Below are positions 25,657-37,337 of a stretch of 64,000 nt of DNA, in pieces; the first letter of the stretch is position 1; each line of letters opens with the position of its first letter. The notes beneath the pieces were generated by a model, which did no database searches, was not told where the DNA came from, and saw only the letters and a program-made list of their open reading frames with translations. The position numbers were made by a program, and so were the translations under genes. The DNA is from Xanthomonas rydalmerensis (GTDB taxonomy: Bacteria; Pseudomonadota; Gammaproteobacteria; Xanthomonadales; Xanthomonadaceae). Location of the stretch: assembly GCF_033170385.1 (NCBI RefSeq), contig NZ_CP126170.1, forward strand, positions 1,326,001-1,390,000. Reading direction: 5' to 3'.

Positions 25657-27519
25657 TCAGCCGCTGCCGCGCGCGAACGGCACCACCTTGCCGTCGGTAC
25701 CGCCGGCGCGGCCGCTGTCGAGGCGGAACACGCCGACCGCGGCGGCCAGGCCGCCAGCCTGTTCCTCCATGCTGCGCGCGGCGGCGGTGGCTTCCTCGAC
25801 CAGGGCGGCGTTGCGCTGGGTCACTTCGTCCAGCTGCGCCACGGTGCGGTTGACCTGTTCGATGCCGCTGGACTGCTCGCCGCTGGCGGCGCTGATCTCG
25901 CCGATCAGGCCGGTCACGCGCTGCACCGAGCCGACGATCTCGTGCATGGTGGCGCCGGCGCGGTTGACCAGCGCCGCGCCTTCGCCGACGGTGCGCGTCG
26001 ATGCCTCGATCAGGTCCTTGATCTCCTTGGCCGCATCGGCCGAGCGCTGCGCCAGCGAGCGCACTTCCGCGGCGACCACGGCGAAGCCGCGGCCCTGTTC
26101 GCCGGCGCGCGCCGCCTCCACCGCGGCGTTGAGCGCCAGGATGTTGGTCTGGAAGGCGATCCCGTCGATCACGCCGATGATCTCGCCGATGCGCTGCGAG
26201 GAGGCGCTGATCGCGCGCATCGTCGCCACCACCTCGTCCATCACCTGGCCGCCGGAACGGGCGACCTCGCCGGTGTTCTGCACCAGGCCGTTGGCCTGCT
26301 GCGCGTTGTCGGCGTTCTGCTTCACCGCCGAGGTCAGTTCCTCCATCGAACTGGCGGTCTCTTCCAGGCTCGCCGCCTGCTGTTCGGTGCGATCGGACAG
26401 GTCGGTGTTGCCCGCGGCGATCTCGGAGGCGGCGCGGCGGATGGTCTCGGCCGCGTCCTGGATGCCGACGATGATCTCGGTGAGCTTGGCGACGGTGCGG
26501 TTGGTGTCATCGCGCAACCGTGCGAACACGCCCTGCGCCTGGCCGTCGACGCGGTGGGTGAGGTCGCCCTCGGCCAGCGCCGTCAGCGCCCCGGCCAGTT
26601 CCGCCAGGTTGCGCTCCACCGCGTCGGCGATCCGGTTGACGCCTTCGGCCAGCGACTTGAGCACCCCGTCCATCGCCGCGGTGTCGATGCGCTGACTGAA
26701 ATCGCCACGCGCGGCGGCCTCGATCACCGTGGCCAGCGCCTGTTCGGCGGCGACCTGTGCGGTCACTTCCTCCCATTGCGCGATGGTGCCCAGGCGGCGG
26801 CCGTCGGCGCCGTTGATCGGGCTGTACACGAAATCGATCTGGCGGCCGAAGAACGGCGCACGTACGCGCTTGGAGCCGGTCAGCGCGCGCATGCGGTCGA
26901 TCGCCGCCTGACTGTCCGGGTAGATGTCGCCGATGCTGCCGCCGACGAACTGTTCGGCACGAAATTCCGGGCGGAAGCGCTGCACGTCCGGCTCGATGGT
27001 GCGCAGCATCTGCAGCAGCTTGCGGTTGGCGAAATGCACGCGGCCATCGTCGTCGGCGATGCGCACCATGGTGTCGAGATCGTCCAGCGCCTGGATGACG
27101 AAGCGGCCATGCTGCAGTTCCGCTTCGGTCTGCACCTGGCGCGCGGCCAGCGCCTGCTGCGCGTGCTGCACCGCGCGCAACAGCGCCACCTCGGCGGCGT
27201 CGCCGGTCAGGTCCACGCGCTGCTCGAAGCGGCCTTCGCCGAGCGCCTGCAGCGCCTGCGTGGCCCGCTCCAGCGAGCGCGGCGCGCTGCGTCTGCCGGC
27301 CCAGGCCAGCGTCGCCGCCACGGCTGCGGCACCCAGCAGTGCTGGCAGCAAGCGCGGTAGCGCCGAGCCGGTGGGCCCGGTCGCGCGACCCACATGTACG
27401 GCATAGCCGGCCAGCGCCAGCAGCACCAGCACATGGGCGAGGGCGAGGGCGAGCAGCGCCGAATGCGGGCGCAGCCAGGAAGGGGAGGTCGGGCGGAGAG
27501 CGGCAGATGGCGAGGGCAT
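25657..27519 (-). CDS. Methyl-accepting chemotaxis protein with PAS and tandem HAMP domains
   Basis: A 620-aa chemoreceptor. Two N-terminal membrane segments (about 17-40 and 55-76) are joined by a loop of only about 15 residues, so there is almost no periplasmic sensor. A PAS domain (about 145-270, [17 protein letters not shown]) follows, then two HAMP-like stretches and the signalling hairpin with [20 protein letters not shown]. It probably reads an internal cue such as redox state or a metabolite. The C-terminus lacks the NWETF-type CheR/CheB tether. A GTG at 27528 would add three residues. Not near other chemotaxis genes here. Confidence 0.92.
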   Translation of the reverse strand: MPSPSAALRPTSPSWLRPHSALLALALAHVLVLLALAGYAVHVGRATGPTGSALPRLLPALLGAAAVAATLAWAGRRSAPRSLERATQALQALGEGRFEQRVDLTGDAAEVALLRAVQHAQQALAARQVQTEAELQHGRFVIQALDDLDTMVRIADDDGRVHFANRKLLQMLRTIEPDVQRFRPEFRAEQFVGGSIGDIYPDSQAAIDRMRALTGSKRVRAPFFGRQIDFVYSPINGADGRRLGTIAQWEEVTAQVAAEQALATVIEAAARGDFSQRIDTAAMDGVLKSLAEGVNRIADAVERNLAELAGALTALAEGDLTHRVDGQAQGVFARLRDDTNRTVAKLTEIIVGIQDAAETIRRAASEIAAGNTDLSDRTEQQAASLEETASSMEELTSAVKQNADNAQQANGLVQNTGEVARSGGQVMDEVVATMRAISASSQRIGEIIGVIDGIAFQTNILALNAAVEAARAGEQGRGFAVVAAEVRSLAQRSADAAKEIKDLIEASTRTVGEGAALVNRAGATMHEIVGSVQRVTGLIGEISAASGEQSSGIEQVNRTVAQLDEVTQRNAALVEEATAAARSMEEQAGGLAAAVGVFRLDSGRAGGTDGKVVPFARGSG

Positions 27520-27833
27520 GGTGTGCACCGGTTAGGAAACAACGGGCAACGCCGCGGGGGCGACGCGATCTCGCGGGGGTACACCCAGTATCGGCGCATC
27601 GCCAGGCGTGCTTGATCGCAGGCGCCTGCCGTTCGTCGGAAACTTCACATGGCCTGGACACCCATCGCCCGCTGGGCAAGGTGCCATGGTGTGCTGCGCT
27701 GCAGCAGGATGGCGTCGCGGGCGGACGTGCAGTCGGCCGGGCGAGCGTGCCGGCCCAGCCATGGCCGGGCAGGCCGTCATCGCCACCGGCCGCATCTGCG
27801 CGGCCGGTGGCGGGGTGGTACGGGGCGGGCCGC
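27520..27833. other. Gap between gcd and the chemoreceptor gene
   Basis: In 314 bp the only clear structure is a perfect 13-bp inverted repeat at 27781-27812 (CGCCACCGGCCGC, loop of six, then its complement), 22 bp after the gcd stop. It lacks a T tract but may terminate gcd. The chemoreceptor promoter must lie here; nothing decisive was seen. Confidence 0.55.
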
Positions 27834-30305
27834 TTACTTCGCCGGCGTCGCCGCGTCGGGCAGGGTCCAGGCGATCACGCTGTCGCCGGCCTTGGTGTCC
27901 ATGCGGTCGTGGCCGCCGATCGCGGCGACGATGTACTGCTTGCCACCGACGGTGTAGCTCAGCGGCGCGGCCTGCGGACCGGCCGGCACGCGCACTTCCC
28001 ACAGCAGCTTGCCGGTCTGGGTGTCGTAGCCGCGCAGGAAGTCGTCCAGCGCCGCGCCGATGAAGGTCACGCCGCCGGCAGTGGCCAGCGAGCCGCTGTT
28101 GTTGGGCGTGCCCAGCTCGAACTTCATCTTCGACGGAATGCCCATCGGGCCCTGGTCGTAGCCGGTGCCCAGCGGACGCCGCCAGATCACCTGCTGGGTG
28201 CGCAGGTCCACGCCGGAGATATAGCCCCACGGCGGCGCCACGCACGGAGTGTTCAGCGGCGACATCCACGGCTCCTTGCGTGCGCCGTACGGCAGGCCTT
28301 CCTGGGCCATGTAGCCGGGCGTCTTGCTCTTGCCGTTGAACACCGACACCACGCCCAGCGCCTGCATTTCCTGGCGCGGATACACGTGTTCGGTGTAGGG
28401 CAGGCGATTGCTGTTCATCACCATGATGCCGCGCTGCAGGTCCACCGACACGCCGCCCCAGTTGATGCCGCCGTGGTTGCCGGTGAAGGCCAGCGAGCCG
28501 CCCAGGCTGGGCGGGGTGAACATGCCCTCGTAGCGCAGCCGCTTGAACTGGATGCGGCACACCAGTTGGTCGAACGGGGTGATGCCCCAGGCGTCGGATT
28601 CGACGAGGGTCTCGTAGTCCTTGCTCGGCGCGCCGACGGTGTTGGGCATACCCGGCGACACCGGCTGGGTCTTGGCGGTCCAGTCGCCGTGGTCGGTGCC
28701 CTGCGGCACCGGGAGCTGCTGCACCGGCATGATCGGCGCGCCGGTCTCGCGGTCGAGCACGAACACCTGGCCGGACTTGGTGGCCTGGATCACCGCCGGG
28801 CGGGTGCCGCCGCCGGGCACCGGGAAATCCACCAGGTTCGGCTGCGGGCCGATGTCGTAGTCCCACAGGTCGTGGTTGATGGTGCGGAAGTGCCAACGCT
28901 CCTTGCCGGTGGCCGCATCCAGCGCGACCAGCGAGGCGGTGTACTCCTCTTCCTGCGGCGTGCGCTGCTTGCCGAAGAAATCGCCGGAGGCGTTGCCGGT
29001 GGGCAGATAGACCAGGCCCAACTGGTCGTCGGCGGCCATCAGCGACCACACGTTCGGGGTCGAGCGAGTGTAGGTCTGGCCGGCCGGTGGGGCCGCGTCG
29101 ATTGCCGGATTGCCGAGGTCCCAGGCCCAGCGCAGCTGCCCGCTGATCGCGTCGAAAGCGCGCACCACGCCGGACGGCGCGTCGCGTTCCTGGCCGTCGC
29201 GGATCTGCCCGGTGGGCTGGATCACCACGCCGCGCATCACCACCGGCGGCGAGGTGGGGCCGACGAAGCCGGGCTTGGTGTTGCCGGTGTCCTTGTTCAG
29301 GTCGACATAGCCGTGCGTGCCGAAGCTGTCGCACAGCTTGCCGGTGAGTGCGTCGAGCGCGCCCAGGCGGCCATCCACCATCGGCCAGAAGATGCGCTTG
29401 GCGCATTCGGCGACCGGGGTGGGCGCTTCGAAATAGGACACGCCGCGGCAGGTGGTGGCGGCGACGCCGGCCATGGCCTTCGGATTGGTCTGCGGATCGA
29501 AGCGCCAGCGCTCCTTGCCGGTGGTGGCCTCGACCGCGATCACCTTCTGCGTGGGCGTGCAGATGTAGACCAGGTCGCCGACCTTCAGCGGGGTGTTCTG
29601 GAACGCATAGCCGAGCTTGGAGCCGGCCGGCTTGAGGTCGCCGGTGTGGAATTCCCAGGCGACCTTCAGATCCTTGACGTTGTCCGGAGTGATCTGTGCG
29701 CCGGGGCTGTAGTGGTTGGACAGGTTGGACCCGGCATAGGCGGTCCAGTTGCCCGCATCGTGGTTGCCGGCGACGTTGCCATCGGGGCTGTTCACCGTGG
29801 CGCGGCTGAAGGCGGCCTGCGGGCGCTGCGCGGCGAGGCTGGGATCGGCCAGTTCCACCGTGCGCGGGAACAGCAGCGGCGCGAACACCAGGGCCGCGCC
29901 CAGCACCGGCAGCACGCCGGCGACCAGCAGATAGCCGATGCCGGAGACGGGCGCCAGACGCCAGCGTGCGACCTTCCAGAACGGCAACAGCAGCAGGCCG
30001 AGCACCGAGATCATCGCCAGGCGCGGGATCAGCGCCCAGCCGTCCAGGCCGACCTCGGCCAGGGCCCAGGCGATGGTCGCGGCCAGGGTCACGCCGAACA
30101 GCCACAGGCCGACGCGGCGGCCGAGCGCGAGCAGCAAGCCGGACACGGCGAGTGCCACGCCGGCGAGCAGGTAGTACCAGGAGCCGCCGACGGCGACGAG
30201 TTGCCCGCCCATGACGGCGAGCGCGACGCCGATCACGGCGATGAGGACGGCGTAGCCGGCGAACAGCCAGCGACCGGGTCCGTGTGGGGAGGAAGAAGCA
30301 GTCAT
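27834..30305 (-). CDS. gcd: Membrane-bound PQQ-dependent glucose dehydrogenase
   Basis: Oxidises glucose (and related aldoses) to gluconolactone in the periplasm and passes electrons to ubiquinone. The 823-aa protein has the typical build: five N-terminal membrane helices (about 10-150), then an eight-bladed PQQ propeller opening with NWTAYAGSNLSNHYSPGAQIT and NVKDLKVAWEFHTGDL, and closing with YIVAAIGGHDRMDTKAGDSVIAWTL. The ATG at 30305 is chosen (MTASSSPHG); the open frame runs 35 codons further but that part is unlike the family. No clear ribosome site. PQQ must be made by genes elsewhere. Confidence 0.93.
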   Translation of the reverse strand: MTASSSPHGPGRWLFAGYAVLIAVIGVALAVMGGQLVAVGGSWYYLLAGVALAVSGLLLALGRRVGLWLFGVTLAATIAWALAEVGLDGWALIPRLAMISVLGLLLLPFWKVARWRLAPVSGIGYLLVAGVLPVLGAALVFAPLLFPRTVELADPSLAAQRPQAAFSRATVNSPDGNVAGNHDAGNWTAYAGSNLSNHYSPGAQITPDNVKDLKVAWEFHTGDLKPAGSKLGYAFQNTPLKVGDLVYICTPTQKVIAVEATTGKERWRFDPQTNPKAMAGVAATTCRGVSYFEAPTPVAECAKRIFWPMVDGRLGALDALTGKLCDSFGTHGYVDLNKDTGNTKPGFVGPTSPPVVMRGVVIQPTGQIRDGQERDAPSGVVRAFDAISGQLRWAWDLGNPAIDAAPPAGQTYTRSTPNVWSLMAADDQLGLVYLPTGNASGDFFGKQRTPQEEEYTASLVALDAATGKERWHFRTINHDLWDYDIGPQPNLVDFPVPGGGTRPAVIQATKSGQVFVLDRETGAPIMPVQQLPVPQGTDHGDWTAKTQPVSPGMPNTVGAPSKDYETLVESDAWGITPFDQLVCRIQFKRLRYEGMFTPPSLGGSLAFTGNHGGINWGGVSVDLQRGIMVMNSNRLPYTEHVYPRQEMQALGVVSVFNGKSKTPGYMAQEGLPYGARKEPWMSPLNTPCVAPPWGYISGVDLRTQQVIWRRPLGTGYDQGPMGIPSKMKFELGTPNNSGSLATAGGVTFIGAALDDFLRGYDTQTGKLLWEVRVPAGPQAAPLSYTVGGKQYIVAAIGGHDRMDTKAGDSVIAWTLPDAATPAK

Positions 30306-30621
30306 GAGCGAAACATCCGACGAGGATCCCTGGCGCGTGGCGCGAATGGCAGCGGTGCAGGCGGATCGTGGGGGGAGAGGCGAGGGCGGGGCCGCGAGGA
30401 CGGCGCGCATCGCAAGGCAGCGACCGCGCCGCTGCGTTCTCGGAAAGCATGGAACCGGCGCGGCGCGTGGGGCCTATTTTAGGCTGCGCAGGTCGTCGGG
30501 CCGTGATGGCACGCGGAACACTGCGTCATGCGGCGCCGTGGTGGACGCCGCATGGCGATATCTTGAGGGGAGCGCGCGGCGCGCAGGGGCCGGCCGCGCG
30601 GCGTGCGAAAGCGCGCCGCCG
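30306..30621. promoter_or_regulatory. gcd upstream region with 13-bp palindrome
   Basis: This 316-bp gap between the ends of gcd (5') and otsA (3') contains GCCTATTTTAGGC at 30472-30484, a perfect palindrome about 170 bp upstream of gcd. Read on the gcd strand, its TAAAAT could serve as a -10 element. Close to the otsA stop are very GC-rich self-complementary stretches (30570-30610). No gene was seen. Confidence 0.4.
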
Positions 30622-31988
<1,367 letters not shown>

Positions 31989-31992
<4 letters not shown>

Positions 31993-33770
31993 GATGCCTC
32001 CTGCCAACTGCGTGACAAGCGCATGGCGGCGATGATCAGGCCGACATGCGAATAGGTCTGCGGGAAATTGCCCCAGGCTTCGCCGTTGTCGAAGGCCAGA
32101 TCCTCCGACAGCAGGCCCAGGTGATTGCGCCGGGCGAGGATGCGCTCGAACAGCTCGCGCGCTTCCTCCTTGCGGCCGATCGCGGCCAGGGCGTCGATGT
32201 ACCAGAACGTGCAGATGGTGAAGCTGGTCTCCGGTTCGCCGAAATCGTCCGGCGCCACGTAGCGGTACAGCGCATCGCCATGCTTGAGGTCGCGGCCGAT
32301 CGCCTCGACGGTGGCGATGAAGCGCGGATCGTCCGGGGCGATGAAGCCGATGTCCGCCAGCAACAGCAGCGAGGCGTCCAGCCGGTGGCCGTTGAAGGTG
32401 TCGGTGAAGTGCCCCAGCTCCGCGTTCCAGGCCTCGGCCAGCACGCGCGCGTGGATGCGGTCGGCGCGGTCGCGCCAGTGCGCCACGCGCTCGTCCAGGC
32501 CCAGCCGTGCGGCGATCTTGGCCAGGCGGTCGCAGGCGGCCCAGCACATCGCGCTGGTGTAGGTGTGCACCTCGGCGCGGCCGCGGAATTCCCACAGGCC
32601 GGCGTCGGGCACGTCGTGCAGTTCGAACGCGCGCTCGCCCAGCGGTTCCAGGCGCAGGAAGGTGTGGGTATCGCCGGGATCCTTCAGGCGCAGGTCGAAG
32701 AACAGCTGGGTGGAGGCCAGCACCACGCTGCCGTACACGTCGTGCTGCTTCTGGATCCAGGCCAGGTTGCCGCGCCGCACCGGGCCCATGCCGCGGTAGC
32801 CGGCCAGCGACTCGACCTCGTGTTCTTCCAGCGCCGCTTCGAAGCCGATGCCGTACAGCGGCTGCAGGCTGCCGTCGGTAGTGGCGATGTTGAAGATGTA
32901 GCCGAGGAACTGCTCCATGGTGCGGGTGGCGCCGAGCCGGTTCAGCGCGCGCACCACGAAGGCGGCATCGCGCAGCCAGCAGTAGCGGTAGTCCCAGTTG
33001 CGCGGGGTGTCCGGCGCTTCCGGGATGGAGGTGGTCATCGCCGCGATGATCGCGCCGCTGTCCTCGTACTGGCACAGCTTCAGGGTGATCGCGCTGCGGA
33101 TCACCGCGTCCTGCCAGTCCAGCGGCACCGACAGGTAACGCACCCACTCGCGCCAGTATTCCTCGGTGCGTTCCTGCGCTTCCTGGATGTAGCCGGTCAG
33201 CGAGCGGGTCAGCGATTCGTCCACGCCCAGCATCAGGTTGACCGGGTGGTTGAGCACGAACGGCAGCTCGTCGCGGATGAAGCGCACCGGCACGTCGGTG
33301 GTCAGGCGCAGGGTGAAGTCCGGCAGCAGCCAGCGCACGTGATTGCTGCCCCAGGTGCGCTCCGGCTGGCGCGCGCCCCAGTCGGCCAGCGGCCTGGCCA
33401 GCACGCGGATGCGCGGGTTGCCGGCCAGCGGCCGCACCTGGCGGATGATGCTGACCGGGCGGTAGAAGCGGCCGTGGTTGCGCCAGCGCGGCGCGAAGTC
33501 GATCACCTCCACCGCGCCGCCATGGGCGTCGCGCAGCACCGTGCGCAGGATCGCGGTGTTGGCCAGGTAGTGTTGGTCGCTGTCGACGAAATCTTCCAGC
33601 TCGATGCTGAAGTCGCCGCCGGGATGCGCACGCGGGGAGAGCAGGGCGCAGAACGCCGGATCGCCGTCGAAGGCCGGCAGGCAGCTCCACACCACACTGG
33701 CCCGTTTGTCGATCAGGGCGCCGAAGCTGCCGTTGCCGATGACGCCGAGGTCGAGATTGGGGGAACTCAT
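31989..33770 (-). CDS. Glycoside hydrolase family 15 protein (glucoamylase- or trehalase-like)
   Basis: A 593-aa cytoplasmic protein of the bacterial GH15 group. It opens with LDLGVIGNGSFGALIDKRASVVW, carries the (alpha/alpha)6-barrel motif NWDYRYCWLRDAAF, and ends NFPQTYSHVGLI, all typical. GH15 includes glucoamylases, glucodextranases and some bacterial trehalases. Lying between otsB and otsA, a role in trehalose turnover is plausible but not shown. No signal peptide. The ATG at 33770 gives the family start; the frame is open further upstream without similarity. It overlaps otsA by four bases and follows otsB by 76 bp. Confidence 0.9.
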
Positions 33771-33846
33771 GGAGCGGACGGGTCCTTGTGCGGAAGCAGT
33801 GGGGGAAGCGGCCACGGGGCGCAGGCGGGCGGGCGCGGTGGCGCCC

Positions 33847-34599
33847 TCATCCAGCGTTATCGCGCAGCCAGGCGTGTACGCCGCGTGGATCGGGCAGCGC
33901 ATAGGTGGCGACGCTGTCGGCGCGGGTGCCGACCAGCACGCTCCAGCCGCCGGCCTGGTTGGCCGCGGCGAAGCCGAATTCGTCGGTGAGATCGTCGCCG
34001 ACGAACACCGGGCGGCGCCCGCGGAACGGCGGCTGCTGCAGTAGCGTGGTCAGCGCCACGCCCTTGTCGCTGCCCTCGGGCACGAACTCGACCACGTGGT
34101 CGCCGGGCTGCAGGCGGTAGCCGGGCAGGTCGGCGATCTGTTCGTGCGCGAACGCCAGCACCGCGTCGGCCGCGCTCGGTGCCGCACGCCAATGCAGCGC
34201 CATGCTGGCGCCCTTGTCTTCGACCAGCACGCCCGGATGCGCCTGGCGCAGGTGTGCGGCGCGCGCATGCAGCGCATGGAGAAACGCCGAGGTATCGGCG
34301 GGCATCGCCGCTTGCGCGTCGGCGTCGCTGCGCAACTCGTGGCCGTGCAGGCCGGCGGCGGGCAGCCGCAGCGGTGCGAACAAGGCGTCGAGCTGGGTCA
34401 GCGGACGTCCGCTGACCAGCGCCACCGCGCCGCCGAGGCGCTGGTGCAGGCGGCCGATCGCCTCGCGGACCTCGGGCAGCAACTGCACCTGGTCGGGGCG
34501 TTCGGCAAAGGCGATGAGGGTGCCGTCCACGTCCAGGAACAATGCGCAGGCATCGTCCAGACGCGGCGGCGGCGGTCGGAGGGGGAGCGCGTCTGCCAT
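33847..34599 (-). CDS. otsB: Trehalose-6-phosphate phosphatase
   Basis: Dephosphorylates trehalose-6-phosphate to trehalose. A 250-aa HAD-superfamily enzyme with motif I FLDVDGTL (nucleophile in the first Asp), motif II SGRP and motif IV VGDDLTDEFGF. The cap region between them (HGHELR, EDKGASMALHW, EFVPEGSDKG) is specific to OtsB-type phosphatases. The ATG at 34599 is preceded by GGGG. First gene of the otsB-GH15-otsA operon. Confidence 0.95.
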   Translation of the reverse strand: MADALPLRPPPPRLDDACALFLDVDGTLIAFAERPDQVQLLPEVREAIGRLHQRLGGAVALVSGRPLTQLDALFAPLRLPAAGLHGHELRSDADAQAAMPADTSAFLHALHARAAHLRQAHPGVLVEDKGASMALHWRAAPSAADAVLAFAHEQIADLPGYRLQPGDHVVEFVPEGSDKGVALTTLLQQPPFRGRRPVFVGDDLTDEFGFAAANQAGGWSVLVGTRADSVATYALPDPRGVHAWLRDNAG

Positions 34600-34647
34600 C
34601 GCCCCATGATGGGGTAACGGGCGTTAGCGTCAGGTGGATTGGGGGCG

Positions 34648-34888
34648 GGGATTCGGGAGTGGGGATTGGGGATTCGCAACAGCGGGCGCCCAGCGGCTGC
34701 GGCTGTCTGCAGATGCCGGGATTGGGAGTGGAGATTCGTGCTTGGTTAGCGCTCCACGAGTGCCGACGCGCCGCTTTTACGAATCCCCAATCCCCACTCC
34801 CGAATCCCGGCTGTTTTTACGAATCCCCAATCCCCACTCCCGAATCCCGGCTGTTTTTGCGACTCCCCAATCCCGACTCCCCAATCCC
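34648..34888. repeat. Two-armed inverted-repeat element with tandem 40-bp expansion
   Basis: A left arm of 29 bp (34648-34676, GGGATTCGGGAGTGGGGATT then GGGGATTCG) faces an exact reverse complement at 34780-34808. The right arm then recurs at 34820-34848 (identical) and 34860-34888 (diverged), giving a tandem array of period 40 bp in which each arm is linked by GGCTGTTTTT. It sits between otsB and the TonB receptor, whose stop is ten bases further. The interior (34677-34779) has no recognisable gene. Confidence 0.88.
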
Positions 34889-34898
34889 GGCACCTCAG

Positions 34899-37337
34899 TC
34901 AGAAGGTGTACCGCACCCGCCCATAGTAGTAAGCGCCGTTGCTGCCGATCGGCGACAGCACGTCGTAGGGCAGGTTGCCGAAGTAGGCGATGTCCGGTTT
35001 GGAGCGGTCGGCGTAGGCGTCGGTGAGATTCTGGCCGCCCACCGCCACGCTCCACTGCGGGGTGAGGTGGTATTCGACCTCGGCGTCGAGTTGCCACTTG
35101 GCGCGGTAGGTCTGCTCCGGGGCGAAGCCGTCGCCGAAGTCGAACACGCGGGTGGCGCTGCCGTAGCGGGTGACACGGGTCTGCAACGACCAGCGTGCAT
35201 CGCTCCAGTTCGCCGCCAGCTGCGCGCGGGTGCGCGGGGTCGCCTCGGTCAGGGTGTTGCGCTCTTCCACGCCGAACAGCACGTAGTCCGGATTCAGCGC
35301 CAGCAACTGTGCCGGCGTGGCCACGACGTTCTCCAGCTCGGTCTTGGCGTAGCTCCAGGTGCCGGTCAACTGCAATTGGCCCTGGCCCAGCGCCTGCCGC
35401 CAGTTGCTGACCAGCTCGGCGCCGCGGGTGCGGGTGTCGGCGGCGTTGACGAAGAAGCTGGCGCTCTGCAGGCCGGTGATGCCGAAGCGCTGCGCGACGA
35501 AGTCGGTCAGGGCGTCGCCGTCGATGCTTTCCGACAGCGCGATGCGCTTGTCGATGTCGATCTGGAACAGGTCCAGCGACAGGTCGAAGTGGCTGCCGAC
35601 GCGGCTGGTGAAGCCCAGGCTGTAGTTGCGCGACTTTTCCGGCTGCAGCGTGCGGGCGCCCAGCGCCTGCGCGATCGGGTTGTCGACCGAGAGCAGGCGG
35701 CCCTGCAGCAACTGCCCGTTGGCGTTGTAGCCGGTGGAACTGGCCTCGTAGCCGATCTGGCTCAAGGACGGTGCGCGGAAGTTGTTGGAGATCGCGCCGC
35801 GCAGGGCGAACGCCGGGACGAACTCGTAGCGCGCGGCCAGCTTGCCGGTCAGTTCGCCGCCGAAGTCCTGGTAGTGCTCGTAGCGCGCGGCCAGGTCGGT
35901 GGAAAGCTTGTCGCCGAACTGGCTGGACACGCTGGCGTAGACGCTGGCGACGTTGCGCGAGAGGTCGGCCGCATCCTGCGGGGTCAGGCCGCCGCCGGCC
36001 TGGGCGCCGGTGGGCCGGTCGGTGTAGGGGCCGGCGGCGTAGCTGGCCGGGTCGCCCGGACGGGTGCGGTAGTGCTCGCGGCGCAGCTCCACGCCGGTGC
36101 CCACGGTGTGGGTGGCCCCGGCGGCGTCGAAGCTGCGGCTCAGGTCGAGGTTGGCCACGCCCTGCTCGAAGGCGTAGTCGCCGGTCTTGAAGCGGGTCGG
36201 GCTGCCCGGGCCCAGCGAGGCGTTGAGCGAGTGCTTGAGCCGGTAGGTGAAGTCGTTGCGGCCGTAGTCGAGGCTGGCGTCGTAGGCCCATTCGCCCCAC
36301 TGCCCGCGCGCGCCGAGCACGGCCTGCAGGTCGCGGTTCTCGCCCAGCGACACCGGGCGGTAGCCTTGCGGATACACCTGCGTCCAGTTGGCGGCGCCGT
36401 CGGGGTAGCGGAAGTAGTTGGCGCCCTGCGTGTCGCGCTGGTTGTAGGTGCCGAAGGCATAGACGTCGCTGCCCTGGCCGAACGGCAGCTTGCCGTTGAT
36501 CCAGGCGTTGAGGTCCTTGCTGGCGCCGTCGCCGAGTTCATAGTTGCGCTTGCCGGCCAGCGCCAGGTTGGCCGGGGTCTGTTCCTCGAACGGCGGGATC
36601 TGGTCGAAGCCGGCGCGGTTGGTGGCCTCGTGGTTCTTCAGTTCCAGGCCGACCTTGAAGAAGCCGCCGTCCTCGCCCAGGCGCGTGCCGACCTTGCCGC
36701 TGGCATAGCCGGTCTGGCCGTCGGTGAGGGTGCGGTGGATCGGCTTGACGTCGGTGTGGTTGGCGCCGTAGCTGGCCTCCAGCGCGCCGCTGTCCGGGTC
36801 GTCGTCGAGGATCACGTTGATCACCCCGGCCACCGCGTCGGAGCCGTACTGCGCGCCGGCACCGTCGCGCAGCACTTCGATGCGCTTGATCGCGCTGATC
36901 GGAATGGCATTGAAGTCCACCGGCGTGGTGCCCTTGCCGATCTTGCTGTCGGTGTTGACCAGCGCCGAGGTGTGGCGGCGCTTGCCGTTGACCAGCACCA
37001 GCACCTGGTCGGGCGAGAGTCCGCGCAGCTGCGCGGCGCGCACGTGGTCGGCGCCGCCGGAGTTGGACTGGCGCGGGAAGTTGAAGGAGGGCAGCAGCGC
37101 CTGCAGCGCGCTGCCGAGTTCGCCGTTGACCACGCCGGCCTTGCGGATGTCCTCGGCGCTGAGCACGTCCACCGGGGCGGTGGATTCGAGCACGGTGCGG
37201 CCGCTGGCGCGGGTGCCGGTGACGATGACCGTGTCCAGGTTGGTCGCGGTGGCCGGGGCGGCCTCCTGGGCGAACGCGGGGGCCGCCAGGGCCAGGGCGA
37301 TGGCCAGGCTCAGCGGCCTGACGAACGGGGACGACAT
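34899..37337 (-). CDS. TonB-dependent outer-membrane receptor
   Basis: An 812-aa outer-membrane transporter. A signal peptide ends AFA-QE near residue 23, followed by a TonB box-like LDTVIVTGTRA, a plug domain (about 45-160, with VLRDGAGAQYGSDAVAGVINVIL) and a 22-strand barrel ending in YYYGRVRYTF with the terminal aromatic needed for Bam insertion. AGGAGAG lies ahead of the ATG. There is no N-terminal signalling extension and no adjacent FecI/FecR pair, so it is not of the sigma-regulator type. Ligand unknown; the nearest TonB relatives in xanthomonads take up sugars or siderophores. An AT-rich segment around 37430-37445 with palindrome CATCCGGATG (37422-37431) may hold its promoter and an operator. 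Confidence 0.93.
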   Translation of the reverse strand: MSSPFVRPLSLAIALALAAPAFAQEAAPATATNLDTVIVTGTRASGRTVLESTAPVDVLSAEDIRKAGVVNGELGSALQALLPSFNFPRQSNSGGADHVRAAQLRGLSPDQVLVLVNGKRRHTSALVNTDSKIGKGTTPVDFNAIPISAIKRIEVLRDGAGAQYGSDAVAGVINVILDDDPDSGALEASYGANHTDVKPIHRTLTDGQTGYASGKVGTRLGEDGGFFKVGLELKNHEATNRAGFDQIPPFEEQTPANLALAGKRNYELGDGASKDLNAWINGKLPFGQGSDVYAFGTYNQRDTQGANYFRYPDGAANWTQVYPQGYRPVSLGENRDLQAVLGARGQWGEWAYDASLDYGRNDFTYRLKHSLNASLGPGSPTRFKTGDYAFEQGVANLDLSRSFDAAGATHTVGTGVELRREHYRTRPGDPASYAAGPYTDRPTGAQAGGGLTPQDAADLSRNVASVYASVSSQFGDKLSTDLAARYEHYQDFGGELTGKLAARYEFVPAFALRGAISNNFRAPSLSQIGYEASSTGYNANGQLLQGRLLSVDNPIAQALGARTLQPEKSRNYSLGFTSRVGSHFDLSLDLFQIDIDKRIALSESIDGDALTDFVAQRFGITGLQSASFFVNAADTRTRGAELVSNWRQALGQGQLQLTGTWSYAKTELENVVATPAQLLALNPDYVLFGVEERNTLTEATPRTRAQLAANWSDARWSLQTRVTRYGSATRVFDFGDGFAPEQTYRAKWQLDAEVEYHLTPQWSVAVGGQNLTDAYADRSKPDIAYFGNLPYDVLSPIGSNGAYYYGRVRYTF

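Noticed and set aside
27339..30482. 1047-codon open frame antisense to gcd
   Set aside because: Shadow of gcd and the chemoreceptor 5' end; composition is Arg/His/Gly-rich and no motif is present.
34775..34888. CRISPR-like array
   Set aside because: The period is 40 bp with a constant 11-base linker between repeats, so there are no variable spacers, and no cas gene is near.
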